Position numbers and translations under genes: made by a program. The notes beneath the pieces are model-generated. The model ran no database searches and was not told the DNA's origin. It saw only the letters and a program-made list of their open reading frames with translations. Source: Lautropia sp. (GTDB lineage: Bacteria; Pseudomonadota; Gammaproteobacteria; Burkholderiales; Burkholderiaceae_E). From it: a DNA stretch of 40,461 nt. Numbering within the stretch: position 1 is the first letter of the stretch; the number at the start of each line of letters is the position of its first letter. Shown here in pieces: positions 37,077-40,461 of this stretch. The stretch is from NCBI GenBank assembly GCA_030532425.1, contig JAUNLD010000022.1, positions 1 to 40,461 on the forward strand, given 5' to 3'.

Positions 37077-37175
37077 GCAGGAATACCCTCCCCACCGTCT
37101 CGTCCGTTCCGTCCGGCCTGTATCGCCGGCGGGCAGTGCCTGACGGCCAACTCCCTTCTTCACGGATCCGTATCC

Positions 37176-37973
37176 ATGCCAGAAACCACGAATACCAATG
37201 GCAAGCGTCGCCCGCTGGTGATGGGCAACTGGAAGATGAACGGCCGGCTTGCCGCCAACGAGGCGTTGCTGTCGTCGCTGACATCTTCACTGGCCGAGGG
37301 CTTCGATGCCATCGACCTTGCCATCTGCACCCCGTTTCCGTACCTGTCCCAGGCCAGGACCTTGCTGGCTGGTTCGGCCATCACGGTGGGGGCCCAGAAC
37401 CTGTCGGCGCAGCAGGATGGTGCCTATACGGGTGAGGTCTCGTCCGGCATGCTGACCGACCTGGGCATCCGCTGGGTGCTGGTGGGCCATTCCGAGCGTC
37501 GCCAGATGTATGGTGAAACCGATGAGGTGGTGGCGGCCAAGGCCCAGACGGCGATCGACGCCGGCCTGGTGCCCGTGATCTGCATTGGCGAAACCCTTGA
37601 AGAGCGCAAGACCGGCGAGACCGAAGTCGTGCTGGCACGTCAGCTGGATGCGGTGCTGCCGGTGCTGGAGCGCCAGCCGGCCTCGGCCTTCGTGCTGGCC
37701 TACGAACCCGTCTGGGCCATCGGCACGGGCCTGACGGCCTCTCCCGAACAGGCACAGGCCGTCCACCAGTTCCTGCGTGACCGCCTGGCCTCCAGCGGTT
37801 ATGCTGCGGCGCCGTCGGTCCGTATCCTGTATGGTGGTTCGGTCAAGGCTGGCAACGCGGCCGAGCTGTTTGCCAATCCCGACGTGGATGGCGGCCTGAT
37901 CGGCGGTGCGTCGCTGGTGGCCACCGAATTCACCGGCATCGCCCGCGCAGCGGCCGACAGCCTCGGAGCCTGA
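37176..37973 (+). CDS. tpiA: Triosephosphate isomerase
   Basis: A 265-residue glycolytic enzyme interconverting dihydroxyacetone phosphate and glyceraldehyde 3-phosphate. The catalytic Lys is in MGNWKMNG, the His in VGHSERRQMYGE and the Glu in AYEPVWAIGTG. The phosphate-binding ILYGGSVKAGNA and GLIGGASL are also present. A short N-terminal extension (PETTNTNGKRRP) precedes the fold. It is followed eight bases later by secG. Confidence 0.97.
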   Translation: MPETTNTNGKRRPLVMGNWKMNGRLAANEALLSSLTSSLAEGFDAIDLAICTPFPYLSQARTLLAGSAITVGAQNLSAQQDGAYTGEVSSGMLTDLGIRWVLVGHSERRQMYGETDEVVAAKAQTAIDAGLVPVICIGETLEERKTGETEVVLARQLDAVLPVLERQPASAFVLAYEPVWAIGTGLTASPEQAQAVHQFLRDRLASSGYAAAPSVRILYGGSVKAGNAAELFANPDVDGGLIGGASLVATEFTGIARAAADSLGA

Positions 37974-37980
37974 GCACCTG

Positions 37981-38544
37981 ATGAGCACTGTCATTCATTC
38001 CGTCGCACTGGTTCTGCTGGTGCTTTCCGCCCTGGGCGTGATCCTGCTCGTCCTCCTTCAGCATGGCAAGGGGGCCGACATGGGGGCCGCCTTCGGTTCC
38101 GGTGCTTCCGGCAGCCTTTTTGGTGCAACGGGATCGGCCAACTTCCTGTCCCGCCTGACAGGTATCTGCGCCACCGTGTTCTTTGCCAGTACCGTCACGC
38201 TGGCCTTCATTGCCCACCCCGGCGACCGGGGGGCAGGGAATGCCGAAGGCGGCAGCAGCCTGATGGACAATGTCGAGGTCTCGCCGGCCTCGTCAGTGCC
38301 GGTGATGCCGGGCGAGGCATCGACCGCTTCGCCTGCAGACAGCAGCAATGCCGTGCCGGAAGGTCCGGCTGCCGCGGGCGCTGTGGACAAAAAAGCGACG
38401 CCTGCAGCTGATTCGTCGGCCAAGGACGCGACAAACGACAAATCTGTCGCTAAAATGCCAGCTGCTTCTACGGAAGGAGACACGGCCGCTTCGGGCGGCA
38501 AAAAAGCTGCTGGTGCGCTCGCGCCGGCCAGCGATTCCAAGTAG
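37981..38544 (+). CDS. secG: SecG translocase subunit with long C-terminal tail
   Basis: A 187-residue SecG, auxiliary subunit of the SecYEG protein channel. Two membrane helices (VALVLLVLSALGVILLVLL and ICATVFFASTVTLAFIA) flank the conserved GAAFGSGASGSLFGATGSANFL. The normal protein ends near residue 80. The following 105 residues are a low-complexity Ala/Ser/Lys/Pro tail, common but variable in Burkholderiales. It is followed by a tRNA on the same strand. Confidence 0.94.
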   Translation: MSTVIHSVALVLLVLSALGVILLVLLQHGKGADMGAAFGSGASGSLFGATGSANFLSRLTGICATVFFASTVTLAFIAHPGDRGAGNAEGGSSLMDNVEVSPASSVPVMPGEASTASPADSSNAVPEGPAAAGAVDKKATPAADSSAKDATNDKSVAKMPAASTEGDTAASGGKKAAGALAPASDSK

Positions 38545-38556
38545 AATGGCCTGATT

Positions 38557-38641
38557 GCCGACGTGGTGAAATTGGTAGACACGCTATCTTGAGGGGGTAG
38601 TGGCGAAAGCTGTGCGAGTTCGAGTCTCGCCGTCGGCACCA
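38557..38641 (+). tRNA. tRNA-Leu (anticodon GAG)
   Basis: An 85-base tRNA with acceptor stem GCCGACG/CGTCGGC, discriminator A and an encoded CCA. The anticodon stem CTATC/GGTAG encloses the loop TTGAGGG, giving anticodon GAG. The variable arm is long, as in class II tRNA-Leu. The T arm contains GTTCGAGTC. It lies between secG and nuoA, the standard Burkholderiales position. Confidence 0.97.
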
Positions 38642-38652
38642 ATGGTATGTTT

Positions 38653-38692
38653 ACCGGCAGATGTCTTGTAGATGCTGCCGGTTTCCTTGTTT
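38653..38692 (+). terminator. Hairpin terminator after tRNA-Leu
   Basis: A perfect eight-base stem (ACCGGCAG 38653-38660 with CTGCCGGT 38675-38682), a 14-base loop and a T-rich tail. It would partly separate the tRNA transcript from the nuo operon. Confidence 0.6.
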
Positions 38693-38698
38693 TGAGGC

Positions 38699-38718
38699 TT
38701 AACCTTCGTATCGGTTAA
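38699..38718 (+). promoter_or_regulatory. Inverted repeat just ahead of nuoA
   Basis: TTAACC (38699-38704) and GGTTAA (38713-38718) form a six-base inverted repeat; a further GTTAA lies at 38723-38727. It directly precedes the AAAGGGG ribosome site of nuoA. It could be a protein-binding site or an RNA hairpin affecting initiation. Function unproven. Confidence 0.35.
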
Positions 38719-38730
38719 AGGGGTTAAATC

Positions 38731-39090
38731 GTGGATCTTGGCAACTATCTACCGGTTTTGCTCTTTTTGATCGTCGGTGCGCTGGTCGGTGTCGGGCCGA
38801 TGATGATCGGCAAGCTGCTCGGGCCTTCCCGCCCTGATCCCGAAAAGCTCTCCGCCTACGAATGCGGATTTGAAGCCTTTGGCGACGCCCGGATGCAGGT
38901 CGACATCCGCTACTATCTGGTTGCCATCCTGTTCATCCTGTTTGATCTTGAAATTGCCTTCCTGTTTCCGTGGGCAGTTTCGCTGGGCACCATCGGTTTT
39001 GTCGGCTTCATGTCGATGATGGTATTTCTGGGCATTCTGGTCGTTGGCTTTGTCTACGAGTGGGGCAAAGGGGCCCTCGACTGGGAGTGA
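38731..39090 (+). CDS. nuoA: NADH-quinone oxidoreductase subunit A
   Basis: A 119-residue membrane subunit of complex I with three helices ([56 protein letters not shown]). The conserved loop [16 protein letters not shown] and the FDLEIAF motif are present. It starts with GTG at 38731 after AAAGGGG. First gene of the nuo operon. Confidence 0.97.
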   Translation: MDLGNYLPVLLFLIVGALVGVGPMMIGKLLGPSRPDPEKLSAYECGFEAFGDARMQVDIRYYLVAILFILFDLEIAFLFPWAVSLGTIGFVGFMSMMVFLGILVVGFVYEWGKGALDWE

Positions 39091-39178
39091 CCCGTGTGCG
39101 CCATCGGCGCCACCCGCCATTTCCAGAGCCAACCATCGTCTGCCGTCCTGACACAGCTTCATCCCCTGTGAGACGTGC

Positions 39179-39658
39179 ATGAGTATCGAGGGCGTTCTGA
39201 ACGAGGGGTTTGTCACCACAAACCTCGACAAGCTGATTAACTGGACCCGCACCGGTTCGTTGTGGTCGATGACCTTCGGCCTGGCCTGCTGTGCCGTCGA
39301 GATGATGCACGCCGGTGCGTCCCGCTATGACCTCGACCGTTTTGGCGTGATCTTTCGGCCCAGTCCGCGGCATTCCGACGTGATGATCGTGGCGGGCACG
39401 CTGTGCAACAAGATGGCGCCCGCACTGCGCAAGGTGTACGACCAGATGTCCGAGCCACGCTGGGTGATCTCGATGGGATCCTGTGCCAACGGCGGGGGCT
39501 ATTATCATTATTCCTATTCGGTGGTGCGGGGCTGTGACCGCATCGTGCCGGTCGACATCTATGTGCCGGGCTGTCCACCGACGGCCGAAGCGCTGATCTA
39601 CGGCATCATCCAGCTGCAGCGCAAGATTCGAGAAACCTACACCATCGCGCGCTCATGA
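39179..39658 (+). CDS. nuoB: NADH-quinone oxidoreductase subunit B
   Basis: A 159-residue peripheral subunit binding the N2 [4Fe-4S] cluster that passes electrons to quinone. The cysteine ligands are visible in [24 protein letters not shown] and [14 protein letters not shown]. Its last codons overlap nuoC by four bases (ATGA). Confidence 0.98.
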   Translation: MSIEGVLNEGFVTTNLDKLINWTRTGSLWSMTFGLACCAVEMMHAGASRYDLDRFGVIFRPSPRHSDVMIVAGTLCNKMAPALRKVYDQMSEPRWVISMGSCANGGGYYHYSYSVVRGCDRIVPVDIYVPGCPPTAEALIYGIIQLQRKIRETYTIARS

Positions 39659-40263
39659 GCCTGAACACCCTGGTAGAAGCCCTGCAGGACGTTCTTGGCG
39701 AACGCATCCTGGCCCTGTCCACGGCCCTCGACCAGGTGACGGTCGAGATCAGCGCCGATTGTCACCGTGTGGTCTGTGAGCGCTTGCGGGATGATCCCCG
39801 CCTCGGTTTCGAGGTGATGATCGACCTCTGCGGCATCGACTATTCCACCTACGGCAATACCGAATGGGATGGTCCGCGCTTTGCCGTGGTGTTGCAGCTG
39901 CTCAGCATCCGCCACAACCAGCGGATGCGGCTGCGGGCCTTCTGTACGGATGATGAAGCACCGGCGATCGAGTCCGTCACCGACATCTGGCCCTGTGCCA
40001 ACTGGTTCGAGCGGGAAGCCTTCGACCTGTTCGGCATCGTCTTCCCCGGTCATCCCGACCTGCGCCGCATCCTCACCGATTACGGTTTCATCGGGCACCC
40101 GTTCCGCAAGGATTTTCCCATTTCCGGCTATACGGAAATGCGCTACGACGAGCAGCTGCGGCGCGTCGTCTACCAGCCCGTCACCATCGAGCCACGCGAC
40201 AACGTGCCCCGTGTCGTGCGCGAATCCGGCTATGCGGCCGGTATCGACCCAGACAACCACTAA
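39655..40263 (+). CDS. nuoC: NADH-quinone oxidoreductase subunit C
   Basis: A 202-residue separate NuoC (not fused to NuoD as in E. coli). The motifs [19 protein letters not shown]-like [20 protein letters not shown] and [24 protein letters not shown] are typical. It overlaps nuoB and is followed eight bases later by nuoD. Confidence 0.97.
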   Translation: MSLNTLVEALQDVLGERILALSTALDQVTVEISADCHRVVCERLRDDPRLGFEVMIDLCGIDYSTYGNTEWDGPRFAVVLQLLSIRHNQRMRLRAFCTDDEAPAIESVTDIWPCANWFEREAFDLFGIVFPGHPDLRRILTDYGFIGHPFRKDFPISGYTEMRYDEQLRRVVYQPVTIEPRDNVPRVVRESGYAAGIDPDNH

Positions 40264-40271
40264 GGCAAGTC

Positions 40272-40461
40272 ATGGCCGAGATCAAGAACTACACCCTGAA
40301 CTTCGGGCCTCAGCACCCGGCCGCGCACGGGGTGCTGCGGCTGGTGCTGGAGATGGATGGCGAGGTGGTGCAACGCGCCGACCCGCACATCGGCCTGTTG
40401 CACCGGGCCACCGAGAAGCTGGCCGAAACCCGCACCTATCTGCAGGCGCTGCCCTACATGG
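40272..40461 (+). CDS. nuoD: NADH-quinone oxidoreductase subunit D, N-terminal part
   Basis: Only the first 63 codons are in the window. They read [20 protein letters not shown], then [23 protein letters not shown] and YLQALPYM, the conserved NuoD start lining the quinone site. The gene continues past the window edge. Confidence 0.96.
   Translation, partial: MAEIKNYTLNFGPQHPAAHGVLRLVLEMDGEVVQRADPHIGLLHRATEKLAETRTYLQALPYM

Overview
The window looks like chromosomal DNA of a betaproteobacterium in the order Burkholderiales. The DNA is GC-rich. Several blocks have the usual order of that group: alaA-hom-thrC followed by molybdenum cofactor genes, ilvI-ilvH-ilvC followed by pssA, and tpiA-secG-tRNA-Leu-nuoABCD. 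A Lautropia-like organism is my best guess from overall character. It is not proven by anything in the window.

Layout. 1-3,062 (minus strand): a PIN-PhoH ATPase, a Bcp/PrxQ peroxiredoxin and a small Mth938-like protein. 3,169-9,966 (plus): alanine aminotransferase alaA, homoserine dehydrogenase hom, threonine synthase thrC, then mobB, moeA, moaD and moaE. 9,985-10,660 is an AT-rich foreign-looking patch with a small membrane ORF and a gene interrupted at a run of seven G. It is followed on the minus strand by a ChpS/ChpB (MazEF-like) toxin-antitoxin pair. 11,409-15,725: cardiolipin synthase (minus), divergent from clpB (plus), which has a sigma-32-type promoter and a clear terminator.

15,790-17,965 is a second low-GC accessory island. 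It holds a small membrane protein gene, a frameshifted bacteriocin-like gene (double-glycine-type leader plus glycine-zipper core) and an IS3-family element with conserved ends but internal deletions. The IS abuts, and apparently cuts off, a large BapA-like adhesin with Ig-like repeats (17,961-20,717, minus). 21,095-26,390 holds envelope and accessory genes: a YcnI-like copper protein, an Ala/Pro-rich lipoprotein, an unknown secreted protein, a YegP-family protein and a cytosolic 5'-nucleotidase. 26,755-29,016 is an Orn/Lys/Arg decarboxylase. 29,027-31,447 (minus) is a tight four-gene operon: ECF-like sigma factor, DUF3619, DUF3106 and RDD membrane protein.

31,704-40,461 (plus) is core metabolism: ilvI-ilvH-ilvC (branched-chain amino acids), a prolyl-4-hydroxylase-like oxygenase, pssA (phosphatidylserine), tpiA, secG, tRNA-Leu(GAG) and the start of the complex I operon, nuoABC and partial nuoD.

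The best candidate for something undescribed is the 15.8-17.0 kb island, where a bacteriocin precursor and a possible immunity protein sit together in damaged form. A second G-tract-interrupted gene at 10.3-10.7 kb raises the possibility of slipped-strand switching. All family assignments come from recognising motifs by eye; no database search was run.
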